Shown: positions 40,801-48,826 of the stretch, piece after piece
How the letters are laid out: every line of letters starts with the position of its first letter
Position numbering within the stretch: the stretch's first letter is position 1
Assembly (NCBI RefSeq): GCF_009695545.1
Contig: NZ_VUNS01000001.1
Span: 124,001-188,000, forward strand
DNA length: 64,000 nucleotides
Direction: 5' to 3'
Source: Victivallis lenta
Lineage (GTDB): Bacteria > Verrucomicrobiota > Lentisphaeria > Victivallales > Victivallaceae
Notes under the pieces: generated by a model
Databases searched by the model: none
Told to the model about the DNA's origin: nothing
The model's input: only the letters and a program-made list of their open reading frames with translations
Translations under genes and position numbers: made by a program

Positions 40801-42590
40801 CTGACGGTCATGACCGCTTCCGGCATATGGGTGCCCCAGAAACCGACGTGATACGGGTCGGCCGGGAAGTCGATCAGGTTGATCCGCCCCGGAAAATTGG
40901 CGTCGACCGTGTATTCGGCCGTGTCGCCGAGGTTGAACGGCCGGTAAGGCAGCGCCTGCCGCGAGACGAAAACCAGCGGGACGTAGACGCTCGAATCGTT
41001 CCACGAACGGTTCTCCTGATCTTTCGGAGAGAAGCTTAAATAGTGTTCCTGCGAAACGGTGTCGGTGTCCTGATACAGGGCGTTGAACTGCAGTTCGAGG
41101 CCGTTGAACGGATAGAGCTTCCGGACCTCGTTCTGCAGCTCGATCTTCATCATTGCCTCCCAGCCGCCTTCGACCAGCCGGGTCCGGGCCGTGGTGTTGC
41201 TGAGGGTCTTGCCGCGGGAATCGCGGCTGACGGTGAACTGCTCGTGGCGAATCCCGACGCGCGGATTCTGAAAAAGGCCGGTCGGCTGCAGGAAGAATTC
41301 AAAACAGTCGTTGGTGTGGATCGAATCGGTGCTGAAATTCAGCACATCGTCGAGGGCCCGGAAACGGACATAAATATACCTGCCGTCCGAAGCGAGCCGG
41401 AACTCCGCCTTGTTGTCTCCCGGAATCAGCGCGCTCTTGTTCAGCGACGTATTCGGGATCTCATACGCGGGGCGCCCCTGCCAGAACGGCGCGTCGAAAT
41501 CGTACGGAACCGATTCGAATACCTCGATCTCGGCGCGGCCCTTCTCCGCTCCCGCCGCGGCGCGCGGCGGCGGAACGATTCCCGGCAGCTTGACGCCGTT
41601 GACCGCCGCTTCGGTCAGGTTCATTCCGATCAATTTCAGCGAAACGTCGGAGATTTCAAGCGTCGAACCGCCCATGCTCGAAAAATCGATGCGGATGTTC
41701 CGGGTCCCCTTCGGCAGCGCGCAGCGGATCTTGAAGTGCTGGACGCCGTGCCGCAGCTGGAAATGGCGCTCGCGCTCCGCCAGCGGAGTTTGCAGCTGGT
41801 TGCCGTCCTCGTCGCTGAAAATCAGGCAGAGCGCGGCTCCCTTCGCATTCTTCAGGTCGCCGGTGAAATTGACCGCAGCATCGAATTCGACGCTGCCGGA
41901 GAAATCCGGGTCGATGCTCACCCGGCCGATCAGGGCCGACCAGGTGCCGACCGGAAAGACGACCGCGGCCGGTTTCTCCGCCGTCATCGGCGTATAGCGG
42001 GCGTCGTGCGGCTTCCAGACCGTCCCCCCCTTCAGGGAGTCCCGGTTGAAAAGCTCGATTCCCTCCGCCAGAGCGGCGACATTGCCGGCCAGCACGAGGG
42101 AGTAGTCGAACAGTTCGAACACGCCGCCCTTTCCGGCTGTCAGGTCAATCCGGATCGTCGAAGTCCCCTTCGGCACCGCGCAGCGGATTTCACACGTCTG
42201 CCTGCCGGACTTCACCGGCAGAAACCGCTCCCGCTCCTTCAGCGGAACCGGGATCGCCTTGCCGCCCGCGTCGTAGAACTGCATGTTGAAAGCGGCGTTT
42301 TTCGTGGCGGCCGGATCGCTCTTCAGGCCGACTTCCGCCCGGAATACGGCATCGCCGGAGAAATCCGGGTCGACCGGCGTTTTGAAGATGAGCGCGCTCC
42401 ATTTGTCGCGCGGCAGCGAAACCGCCGCCGGCGCCGCGTCCGAAGCCGGCGTGAAAACGCATTCATACGGTTCGAATGCATCCGGCTGCCTGAGCAGCCC
42501 GCTTTCAAACAGGACGATATCGGCGCAGAATGCCGCGAGTGAAGCCAGGAACAGGGCGAAAAATACCGGGAGCAAAAAAATTTGTTTCAT
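37845..42590 (-). CDS. large secreted multidomain glycoside hydrolase (GH39/GH5-like barrel)
   Basis: A 1581-residue exported protein. A signal peptide (MKQIFLLPVFFALFLASLAAFCA) is followed by two related ~150-residue modules (about 23-175 and 176-330), each with a WSALI..D.DFSG...F.A.V segment and ending in (C/G)A(L/V)PKGT.(T/N)IRID. A CBM9-like domain follows (about 360-510: DGRYIYVRFRALDD, NDCFEFFLQP). A TIM barrel then carries NFSNEPNL (acid/base E939) and VWDTESGS (nucleophile E1041), clan A-type retaining glutamates. A beta-rich region and a second CBM9-like domain (about 1420-1581) end the chain. It probably attacks a plant or host polysaccharide at the cell surface. The family number is not certain. 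Confidence 0.75.
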   Translation of the reverse strand: MKQIFLLPVFFALFLASLAAFCADIVLFESGLLRQPDAFEPYECVFTPASDAAPAAVSLPRDKWSALIFKTPVDPDFSGDAVFRAEVGLKSDPAATKNAAFNMQFYDAGGKAIPVPLKERERFLPVKSGRQTCEIRCAVPKGTSTIRIDLTAGKGGVFELFDYSLVLAGNVAALAEGIELFNRDSLKGGTVWKPHDARYTPMTAEKPAAVVFPVGTWSALIGRVSIDPDFSGSVEFDAAVNFTGDLKNAKGAALCLIFSDEDGNQLQTPLAERERHFQLRHGVQHFKIRCALPKGTRNIRIDFSSMGGSTLEISDVSLKLIGMNLTEAAVNGVKLPGIVPPPRAAAGAEKGRAEIEVFESVPYDFDAPFWQGRPAYEIPNTSLNKSALIPGDNKAEFRLASDGRYIYVRFRALDDVLNFSTDSIHTNDCFEFFLQPTGLFQNPRVGIRHEQFTVSRDSRGKTLSNTTARTRLVEGGWEAMMKIELQNEVRKLYPFNGLELQFNALYQDTDTVSQEHYLSFSPKDQENRSWNDSSVYVPLVFVSRQALPYRPFNLGDTAEYTVDANFPGRINLIDFPADPYHVGFWGTHMPEAVMTVSDGAYHFTYPDHLSESCRLLLPAFTVLAGETLLLEFDAKTDKEPFWGLGADFLANSNWVTFGFRCEGDATVTNDWKHFVYKGKAGENFRNNMRSGRILFAIGARVGRTVSLRNFKITRMLPVDFDMLIRIDHRYSHLIAGEKNEITAVLDSPDAKKAKLVCEVVDYFSGKSLLKKDLELSVPAGRSEVKFDVSELPNGFFNCIVRARTPEGKFLADRELYINKYEKAPVMNRFSGMWYGHFIGHTPPLQPELEAKELIGMGVGTVYFGELDFVSPSGTPLWRSCLEMIRPMKEAGFLVGSLLQRGDQSKIRSKFMQPIELTDYFRDTVRASEGLIDFWNFSNEPNLDGGWLPRADAREWIQFNRPFYNAVKEVDPKATVLLGNLNSIPVGYLRECHEQNGNAFADGVIGVHLYGVEVNGNGFENLLKARGEYEKLYPGWKVWDTESGSVFHTFRSLDELITKKAPILLCAGVEMAIFYDIGAAMIPHADATSVSAVEPFKNRFYPGLTPVGRVTLADGSVHAYLFRDGEGKGAAVLWNRLPSEVEFTLPGSAGAEHFDQYGNRRPAPDGDYVLKLTDRFVNYFRNVDLSALTGDASFIPAFRPSAVSPRREPGDVSEAVYVVPGNVTRNFDQYLVEGEPVELELYYSNEGGEPVTVTPSGSGAENLAVSFEPARLELAPGQAARCVATLKSGPGFEAAHYALGGTFGGGRKIVPTVFYLNPAPPVSVEGTGRAVIVRNNSGKPADVELIPKMMSSFFTPEVIRRKGIKPGETVIVPIALTRRDNNFTNRDVNGVELYDIRTVWNGGEFTANGRMTAFQPQPLAGEVDFSRLAKSFSADEFKVDYQLFEAPEAFRFVARIYDDTPVQTGELGTIRTGGDVFSVGISDKDGYREYGFSAVGGRSHSYRWNGRYGIETAVSADECVRVLRRTAEHIDLDVVIPRGNMVPGDGMSLRIVNRDGQGKERVVELGGGMIPFDANRMGVLIK

Positions 42591-42634
42591 AAAAGACTCT
42601 ATTGTTCGGAGTAAGCGAAAACCGCGTTTCTCCG

Positions 42635-43441
42635 TCAGAAGTTATAATACATGACCGACCAGCTGTCGCCGTTGTAATTTCCCCCGAGCGGGAAAATTTT
42701 CGCGGCGAGGCTCCGGACGAGGTCCCGCGAGGCGTGGCCGTCGGCGAACAGGTAATTTTCCGCACCGCTGTGGCGGCCGACGTCGATGTGGCTTTCGTTC
42801 TTGATCTTCTGCGCATCCGGGTCGCCGTTGAAAGCGGCCCAGGAGAAGTTGAACTTGGTTTCGTTGCTGTTCGGGTCGGCCTCGTTGTAGATATACAGAT
42901 CGCTCAGCATCGCAACCTTGCTGGCCTGCCGGAACCGCGACAGCCGCTTCGGACAGTACTCCTTCTGCTGGGCCGGATACCCCCAGCCGCCCTCCGGCAC
43001 CATGCAGCCGAAATAGAAGCTGTAAGCGTAGTTGGTGTAAACCCGGTAGTCCACGTAATCGGCCTCGCTCTTCGGCTGCCAGGTGACGTTCGAGGGGCAG
43101 ATCATGACCTTGTTGACCTTGTAGATGACGCCGCCGCCGACCAGTTTGTTGCCGGAGAGATAGGGCGCGATGTCGCTCGCCCAGCGATACCCTCCGTTAT
43201 ACCTGACCAGCGGCAGAAAGTCATTGCTGTCCCCGGCGTAGGAGAGCATGGCCGTGCCGATCTGCTTCTGGTTGCCGAGACAATTCGTCGCATGAGCGGC
43301 GGCCCGGGCCTGCTGCAGCGCCGGCAGCAGCATCGAAGCGAGAATCGCGATGATCGCGATGACGACCAGAAGTTCGATCAGCGTGAACCGGCGCGTCCTT
43401 TCCGGATGCGCCGCATGAATTTCATTCCTCAGCTTTTTCAT
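42635..43441 (-). CDS. pseudopilin-like protein (DUF1559-type)
   Basis: A 268-residue pseudopilin-like protein. The N-terminal leader is long and charged ([18 protein letters not shown]), then [18 protein letters not shown] and [18 protein letters not shown]. The C-terminal part has [13 protein letters not shown], the DG strand of the family. The residue before the cleavage phenylalanine is arginine, not glycine. It lies between the rhamnosidase-like gene (53 bp before it) and the giant glycosidase gene (44 bp after it), so all three are probably one operon. The role is unknown; it may be part of a surface fibre or secretion pseudopilus that serves the enzymes. Confidence 0.85.
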   Translation of the reverse strand: MKKLRNEIHAAHPERTRRFTLIELLVVIAIIAILASMLLPALQQARAAAHATNCLGNQKQIGTAMLSYAGDSNDFLPLVRYNGGYRWASDIAPYLSGNKLVGGGVIYKVNKVMICPSNVTWQPKSEADYVDYRVYTNYAYSFYFGCMVPEGGWGYPAQQKEYCPKRLSRFRQASKVAMLSDLYIYNEADPNSNETKFNFSWAAFNGDPDAQKIKNESHIDVGRHSGAENYLFADGHASRDLVRSLAAKIFPLGGNYNGDSWSVMYYNF

Positions 43442-43494
43442 CGTACAGCTTCCTTTCCTTGAAAAATGTTGTGTGGCTTATGCCGTTTTCGTGC

Positions 43495-45981
43495 TCAGAT
43501 GCCAATCACCGTAAAATCAACCGGAGCCGGCAGCCGGGACAGGTCCTCCCGGAGCCGGAAACCGGCCGGAATCCGCAGCCCGGCCGTCGTGCCGTTCTTT
43601 CCGCGCCGCAGCTCCACCTCGGCGAATTCCCCCGATTCGCCGACCACGACCCGGCCGCGGGCATACTCCAGGCCGCCGAGATCGGGGCGGAAGCGGATCA
43701 CCTTCTCCCCGAGCCCCTCCTGCCGAACGCCCAGAATCTCCTGCTGAAAGAAAATGGCCGGGGCGCCGCCCCAGCAGTGGCAGAGACTGGCCCGGTCGGT
43801 CCACTCCTCCCAGGTGTTCACCATATTTCCGCGCAGCATGATCCCCCACGCCATGCGGATCCAGTCCAGCGCCGCGCGCGACTCGCCCAGCTCGAACAGC
43901 GCGGAGAGAAAGAAAAAGGCGCTCCAGGGCGTATTGCACGGCATGATCCACTCCGCCAGCTTCTCCGGATCGGCCGTGATCTCGCTGAAGGCCGGGACCC
44001 GGATGCCCGCGTAATGGCGGTAGAAATGCTGCGGGATGCAGCTCGTCAATGCGGCAGCCGAATCGAGCAGCCCGCAGAACCCGGCGTATCCGTGCGTGCT
44101 CTCCGAAAGCCGGGGCGGATTCCACCGCGGCAGCGGCACCTCGTGCTCCGCACCGGTCGGCCCGGCACTCTCCCATTCGACCGGGCAGACGAGTCCGGAG
44201 GCGGCGACATCGGCGGCGCAGTCGAAGAAGAGCTCCCAGTTGACCGAATTGGCGCGGACGATGAATTCAAGCAGGTTCTCCCCCGCCTTCAGCGGCAGCT
44301 CCACGGAGTCGGGACGATACATCGGGCCGCCCTTCGCCCAGTCCGGTTCCCTGTCGTCACGATGCAGCTCCCGGCCGTTCAGCCGGATCGCGCAGCCCGC
44401 ATACGCGGCGAAATCGAGCCGGACGCCTCCCGCCGTGCCGGAGGAGACGCGAACCCGGAGCCGGGCGGCGGACCCGGTCCAGCTTCCGCCCGGAACGCAT
44501 GAGAAGTTCACCATGAAAAATGACTGTTCCGGACGGGAATCCGTATCGCGCAGACATCCCGGAAACTCCGGATGCGCGAATACGGAACGGAAGGAACGCT
44601 TCACCCGCGCCGCCTCCTCCCGCCGCTCTCCGTCCGGCTCCCCCAGCGCCCCGGCGAGCTCAGCCGCCGCGCACAGGGCGCCGTAGTAGAGCGCATTCAG
44701 CCCCGCCGACTTGCCGGAACGGCAGAGCTCGAAGGTGTTGTCCAGATAGACGAATCCCTCCCGGTCCAGGTGCTCCAGCAGACCGTCGGCAGCCCGGCGT
44801 CCGGCAAACCATTCGAGCTGCCCCTCAATTCCCGGCCACAGAACCCGCACCGTCTCCAGATCGCCGGAAACCTGCCAATACCATTTCACGAACAGGATAT
44901 AGACCAGCGCGTAATCCACAAAAAACGCCCAGCTCACAATGCTCGGCGAACAGATCCGGCCGTCGCGGTATGAACAAAGACCATGCTGCAGCAGACATTT
45001 GCGGGTCAGGTCCAGTGTGCCGAAGCGTGCGAATGCGCAGCGGGCGCTGACGAACGCATCCATCCATTGCGCCTGGTCGCGGTGCGGGCAGTCGTTGTAA
45101 AGGTCGTCCATGCAGACCGCCAGCGTCCGGCCCGAAACCTCCCACAGCCGGTTCAGCGCCGGGTCGGAACACGTGAAGGAACCGGTTTCGCGCACGGGAT
45201 AACCGCAGGTCCGGACCTCCGCGGAATCCACTCCTTCCAACGCGCCGTGCAGCACCAGATACCGGAACGCGCGCCGGTTGAACGAGCGCCAGAAGAACGC
45301 TCCGCCGCCGCCCGAAAGACGGTCGGCATACATCTCCCGCCGCCCTTCGGTATGCGCCCAGCCCGAGTCGGGGGACTCCACATATTCGACGACGGTCTCC
45401 CCGGCCGTGCGCCGCCCGGCGAGCTCGACCCGCCCGGACACCATCTCGCCGAAATCGAACCAGTGCAGCTCCCCTTCGGTCCAGGCGCGCGCCGGTTCGC
45501 GCCGCCCTTCCGTGAACGGCGGGAGCGGCCTCGGCAGAAATTCGTCCTGGGCAGGGACCCGGCCCGGAATCGCCGGAACGAATGCGCCGGGCGGCGCGTC
45601 GAGCCGCACATATTCGCAGAATCCCACGCAGCCGACCGTATCCGGCGACGGCAGGTAGCGCGTCTCGACCCGGCAAAACCACTCCGGCTCAAAACGGCCG
45701 CCATCGGCGCATTCGACCTCGGCCCAGACGGCCGGCGCCCCTTTCCGGGCATGGACCAGCACCTCAAGCTCGCGGCAGCCGGAAAGCCCGTAACGGTCAT
45801 AATAAAGCAGCGGCTCCGCGCTGCGGACCGGCCCGGTCCCCAGGATTTTTCCGCCGGACCTCAGCTCATAAAGCTCATCGGCGTAAATCCTGATTCCGGT
45901 GCAGCCCCGTGGCAGCCCGCAACGGAATGTCACATATTCATTGCCGTTCCCGGAAACTCCGGGCGAAGTGAAAAGCCGCAT
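43495..45981 (-). CDS. GH78-like alpha-L-rhamnosidase
   Basis: An 828-residue protein resembling GH78. The N-terminal half is beta-rich: LHWFDFGEMVSGRVEL and FNRRAFRYLVLHG are typical of the sugar-binding module. The (alpha/alpha)6 barrel begins with ETGSFTCSDPALNRLWEVSGRTLAVCMDDLYNDCPHRDQAQWMDAF, the equivalent of the D.CPQRDER.GW region that binds rhamnose. The end has CHCWGGAPAIFFQQEILG and a C-terminal beta-sandwich. It has no signal peptide, so it would act on imported oligosaccharides. About residues 470-600 look like a beta-sandwich inserted into the barrel. GGGAG lies 6 nt before the start, with a strong promoter upstream. Confidence 0.75.
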   Translation of the reverse strand: MRLFTSPGVSGNGNEYVTFRCGLPRGCTGIRIYADELYELRSGGKILGTGPVRSAEPLLYYDRYGLSGCRELEVLVHARKGAPAVWAEVECADGGRFEPEWFCRVETRYLPSPDTVGCVGFCEYVRLDAPPGAFVPAIPGRVPAQDEFLPRPLPPFTEGRREPARAWTEGELHWFDFGEMVSGRVELAGRRTAGETVVEYVESPDSGWAHTEGRREMYADRLSGGGGAFFWRSFNRRAFRYLVLHGALEGVDSAEVRTCGYPVRETGSFTCSDPALNRLWEVSGRTLAVCMDDLYNDCPHRDQAQWMDAFVSARCAFARFGTLDLTRKCLLQHGLCSYRDGRICSPSIVSWAFFVDYALVYILFVKWYWQVSGDLETVRVLWPGIEGQLEWFAGRRAADGLLEHLDREGFVYLDNTFELCRSGKSAGLNALYYGALCAAAELAGALGEPDGERREEAARVKRSFRSVFAHPEFPGCLRDTDSRPEQSFFMVNFSCVPGGSWTGSAARLRVRVSSGTAGGVRLDFAAYAGCAIRLNGRELHRDDREPDWAKGGPMYRPDSVELPLKAGENLLEFIVRANSVNWELFFDCAADVAASGLVCPVEWESAGPTGAEHEVPLPRWNPPRLSESTHGYAGFCGLLDSAAALTSCIPQHFYRHYAGIRVPAFSEITADPEKLAEWIMPCNTPWSAFFFLSALFELGESRAALDWIRMAWGIMLRGNMVNTWEEWTDRASLCHCWGGAPAIFFQQEILGVRQEGLGEKVIRFRPDLGGLEYARGRVVVGESGEFAEVELRRGKNGTTAGLRIPAGFRLREDLSRLPAPVDFTVIGI

Positions 45982-46051
45982 ACCGATCTCCCTCGTTTTC
46001 GTGGCGGAGCAGCGTGCGCGCCGGCGCCGCCCGTCTCCCTTCTCTCAAAAT

Positions 46052-46080
46052 ATTATACGGGAAAGCGGTTTCAATGCCAA
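46052..46080 (-). promoter_or_regulatory. promoter of the rhamnosidase-pseudopilin-glycosidase operon
   Basis: TTGGCA (46075-46080), 17-bp spacer, TATAAT (46052-46057) on the minus strand. The spacer contains GAAA-GCGG-TTTC (46061-46072), which fits the GAAAnCGnTTTC pattern of LacI-family operators. The adjacent LacI-type regulator is the likely binder. Confidence 0.65.
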
Positions 46081-46262
46081 CTCTTTGCGGCCATTATTCC
46101 GGTTGATTTTTTACAAAAATTTACATTCCGCCGCCATCCGCGTTCCAACGCGAAATCACGCGCGGACGCCGCCGCCATCCGGAAAACGGAAGCGGCGGCC
46201 GTTTTCCGGGCGCGCAACTGTAACGGGATGTAAAAAAAGATGCATTTTATTTCATACTCCGC

Positions 46263-46291
46263 TTGACAACCGGCCGCCGGGCCGCCATACT
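46263..46291 (+). promoter_or_regulatory. promoter of the LacI-family gene
   Basis: TTGACA (46263-46268), 17-bp spacer and CATACT (46286-46291). The leader would be about 25 nt, with AGGAAAGG upstream of the ATG at 46323. Confidence 0.5.
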
Positions 46292-46322
46292 AATAGGAAT
46301 TGCAGGAAAGGGCCCCCGAATC

Positions 46323-47360
46323 ATGCTGCTGGAACACACCACCATCAAAGAGATCGCCGAGCGCGCGAACGTCAGCACTGCGACGGTATCGCGGATTCTG
46401 AACGGCAAACACTGTCACCGCTCTTCCACGGTCGAAACCGTCCGCCGAGCCATCGAAGAGCTCCGCGCGGAGGGGCCGGTGCTGACCGGATTCGAAACGG
46501 CGGCGGCGGAGAGCGTCGGCATCATGATGTTCTCCTACCGCGATTTCCTGAACACGAACTACACCGCCACGCTGGTCACGGCGATGGTCGAGGCGCTGAC
46601 CGCGGAAGACCTTTCGGTGCAGCTTCTCACCCTGAGCTCCAAGCGTCTCAGCATCGGCTACATCGAAAGCATGATCCGGGCGCACCGGCTGCGGGGGCTC
46701 CTGATTCCGGAGTTCGACATCCTGTATGCGATTTCGGAGAAGCTCGTCAAGCTGCCGATTCCCGTCATCGGCATCGGCAACCTCGCCGAGCCGGGGCTGC
46801 CCAACTGCGTCTGCGCGGACAACACCGGAGCCGGACGCGACGCCGCCAACTATCTCTGGAGCATGGGGCACCGCCGGTTCGGGCTGCTTTCGATGGCGTA
46901 CAGCGACATCTGCCAGCGGCAGCGGATCACCGGCTTCCGGGACACCATTCAGGAGCTGGGCGGCAACCCGGGCCAGGTCTGGAGCCGCCAGTACCGTTCT
47001 CAGGACGACTCCGTCTCCGGCGCGGTCTCCGAACTGGCCAACATGAAAAATCCGCCCACGGCGATCCTCTCGACCAACAGCCAGATCACGCTGAAGCTGC
47101 AATCCGGGCTTGTGCAGGCCGGCTTCCGGATTCCGGACGATATCTCGCTGCTCTCCTTCGAGGAGAATGGCGAACTCGAATTCCAGCCGGTTCCGATCAG
47201 TGTGCTGCGGCAGCCGACCCGCAGTCTCGGCGAAGTCGCCGTGCGCATGCTGATCAACTGCATCCGGGATATTCCCGTGAACCGCCAGGAGGTGCTGAAC
47301 TGCTCCCTCATCGCCCGCGAAAGCGTGCGGAACCTGGCCGGCGCCGCCGAGCTCGGCTGA
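46323..47360 (+). CDS. LacI-family transcriptional regulator
   Basis: A 345-residue regulator. The N-terminal LacI headpiece is TTIKEIAERANVSTATVSRILNGK, followed by a periplasmic-binding-protein fold sensor: SVGIMMFSYRDF, LRGLLIPEF, PIPVIGIGN, DNTGAGRDAANYLWSMGHRRFGLLS and FRIPDDISLLSFEENG. It is divergent from the rhamnosidase-pseudopilin-giant glycosidase operon and probably represses it. The frame is open for 20 codons upstream, but that stretch contains the promoter; ATG at 46323 starts at the headpiece. Confidence 0.92.
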   Translation: MLLEHTTIKEIAERANVSTATVSRILNGKHCHRSSTVETVRRAIEELRAEGPVLTGFETAAAESVGIMMFSYRDFLNTNYTATLVTAMVEALTAEDLSVQLLTLSSKRLSIGYIESMIRAHRLRGLLIPEFDILYAISEKLVKLPIPVIGIGNLAEPGLPNCVCADNTGAGRDAANYLWSMGHRRFGLLSMAYSDICQRQRITGFRDTIQELGGNPGQVWSRQYRSQDDSVSGAVSELANMKNPPTAILSTNSQITLKLQSGLVQAGFRIPDDISLLSFEENGELEFQPVPISVLRQPTRSLGEVAVRMLINCIRDIPVNRQEVLNCSLIARESVRNLAGAAELG

Positions 47361-47380
47361 ACCGGTCCGCCGGCCGGTTC
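47359..47380. terminator. hairpin between convergent genes
   Basis: GAACCGG (47359-47365) and CCGGTTC (47374-47380) with an 8-nt loop, overlapping the last codon of the LacI gene and facing the FAD oxidoreductase end. No T run. Confidence 0.35.
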
Positions 47381-47385
47381 CGCGG

Positions 47386-48705
47386 TCACAGAAAGTAAGC
47401 GCCGTTCTTCCGCAGCTCTCCGCGGAGGGCGGAGCGGTCGAGCTCGCGGGGAGCGATCTCCCGCTGCACCGCCATCGCGGCGGCGGTGCCGGCGGCTTCG
47501 CCGGTAACCAGGCAGACCGGCATGACCCGGACGCTGCCGTAGGTCATCCGGTCGGCGGAAATGCAGCGGCCGCAGAGCAGAAGATTGTCCAGCTTTTTCG
47601 GCAGCAGCGAGCCGAACGGGATTCCGTGCGATTCCCCCGCCTTGTAGCGGCCCGCCTTGTCGATCACGGCGCGCATTTCGCCGCTCATGCCGTGGATGTC
47701 CAGATAGTACGAGTTGCGCCCGATTTCGTCCTCGAAGCTGCGCCGGGCCAGATAGTCCCCGCAGGTCAGTTCGTAATCGCCGGCAATCCGCCGCCCCTCG
47801 CGGATGCCCATCAGGTTGGCCGTGCAGACGAGGTGGGCGGCGCCGAACGCCTCAGGCTCGTATTCCTTCAATGCGCGCAAATACGCGTGGGCGATCCGCC
47901 TGCCCTGAATCATCGCGGCGGAGACGGCGGCCGGATCGGTGCTGTCCACTCCGACCAGATGCCCGGCATTGAAGCCGACCGTCCCGGGACCGGTGAAAGT
48001 CTGGCAGAGATGCGTGTCGAAGATCTCCGGATAGGAGTCATCCTTCGCGATCCGGTGCACCGGGGAGCCGGGATTGTTCCCGTGCAGCCGGCAGGCATTC
48101 TGGTAATAATAGGAGTCGACATTGGAGAGCGTAAAGCAGAGCGTCGCATGCTGCAGGGCGCCGGTCCGGTCGTCGCCGAGGCTGAAGTCGGCGCCGGCCC
48201 AGGCCGCGATATCCCCGTCGCCGGTGCCGTCGACGAACACCTTCGCCCGGAACGCGGTCAGCCCGGCCTTGTTCCCGGCGATCACCGCGTCGATCGTTCC
48301 GTCACCGGCCATCTCCACCCCGGCGACGAAGGTGTGGAACAGCACGGAAACCCCGTGCTCCATCAGCAGCTCGTCGTAAGTGCGCTTCAACGCCTCCGGG
48401 TCGATCGAGACCCAGTTGAGCAGCTTCTCGTCGACGTGGCGGAGTCCGGCCTTCGCACGCCTGAAAACGGTTTCGGCGATCCCGCGGTAGATGATCTTCT
48501 CGCCGTCGGAAAACGGGCACCAGGCGGGAACCAGCCCCCCGGTGCCCATGCCGCCGGCGGCACCGGTTCCCTCCAGCAGCAGCGTTTTCGCCCCCGCGCG
48601 GGCGGCGGCGACGGCGGCGGCGCATCCGCCCGGCCCTCCGCCGACGACAACGACGTCCCAATCGGCGGAAACGCCGATCCTTCCGTGATAAACCCGGGAA
48701 TCCAT
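47386..48705 (-). CDS. FAD-dependent oxidoreductase
   Basis: A 439-residue flavoprotein. The N-terminal Rossmann motif is DVVVVGGGPGGCAAAVAAARAGAKTLLLE, the ADP-binding site for FAD. GAAGGMGTGG and VFVDGTGDGDIAAWAGA follow, and later NLLLCGRCISADRMTYGSVRVMPVCLVTGEAAGTAAA. This is the FAD-dependent oxidoreductase type often found in glycan loci of Lentisphaerae and Planctomycetes; its substrate is not established. It lies 121 bp after the sugar ABC permease gene, in the same direction and probably the same transcript. Oxidation of a sugar or sugar derivative is a reasonable guess only. Confidence 0.85.
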   Translation of the reverse strand: MDSRVYHGRIGVSADWDVVVVGGGPGGCAAAVAAARAGAKTLLLEGTGAAGGMGTGGLVPAWCPFSDGEKIIYRGIAETVFRRAKAGLRHVDEKLLNWVSIDPEALKRTYDELLMEHGVSVLFHTFVAGVEMAGDGTIDAVIAGNKAGLTAFRAKVFVDGTGDGDIAAWAGADFSLGDDRTGALQHATLCFTLSNVDSYYYQNACRLHGNNPGSPVHRIAKDDSYPEIFDTHLCQTFTGPGTVGFNAGHLVGVDSTDPAAVSAAMIQGRRIAHAYLRALKEYEPEAFGAAHLVCTANLMGIREGRRIAGDYELTCGDYLARRSFEDEIGRNSYYLDIHGMSGEMRAVIDKAGRYKAGESHGIPFGSLLPKKLDNLLLCGRCISADRMTYGSVRVMPVCLVTGEAAGTAAAMAVQREIAPRELDRSALRGELRKNGAYFL

Positions 48706-48826
48706 CGAAAAGTTCCTTTCGTTTCAGTATGCTCCGATTACTCCGGCATGAAATCCGGCCGCTTTCAAGCCGCCGCCCTGCTGCCGCCCCTCCGGGTTCC
48801 GCGAAAGAAAACGGAATCCGGCCGAC

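Larger units (their letters stand above)
45982..46322. promoter_or_regulatory. divergent regulatory gap between rhamnosidase and LacI genes
   Basis: This 341-bp gap has no gene that I can support. It holds the leftward rhamnosidase promoter, the rightward LacI-family promoter and an operator-like GAAAGCGGTTTC. The middle (about 46090-46250) is AT-rich near its edges and GC-rich in the centre and shows nothing else clear. Confidence 0.6.

Noticed and set aside
45982-46322. Riboswitch or small RNA in the rhamnosidase-LacI gap
   Set aside because: The gap is explained by two promoters and an operator; no stable conserved fold was recognised.
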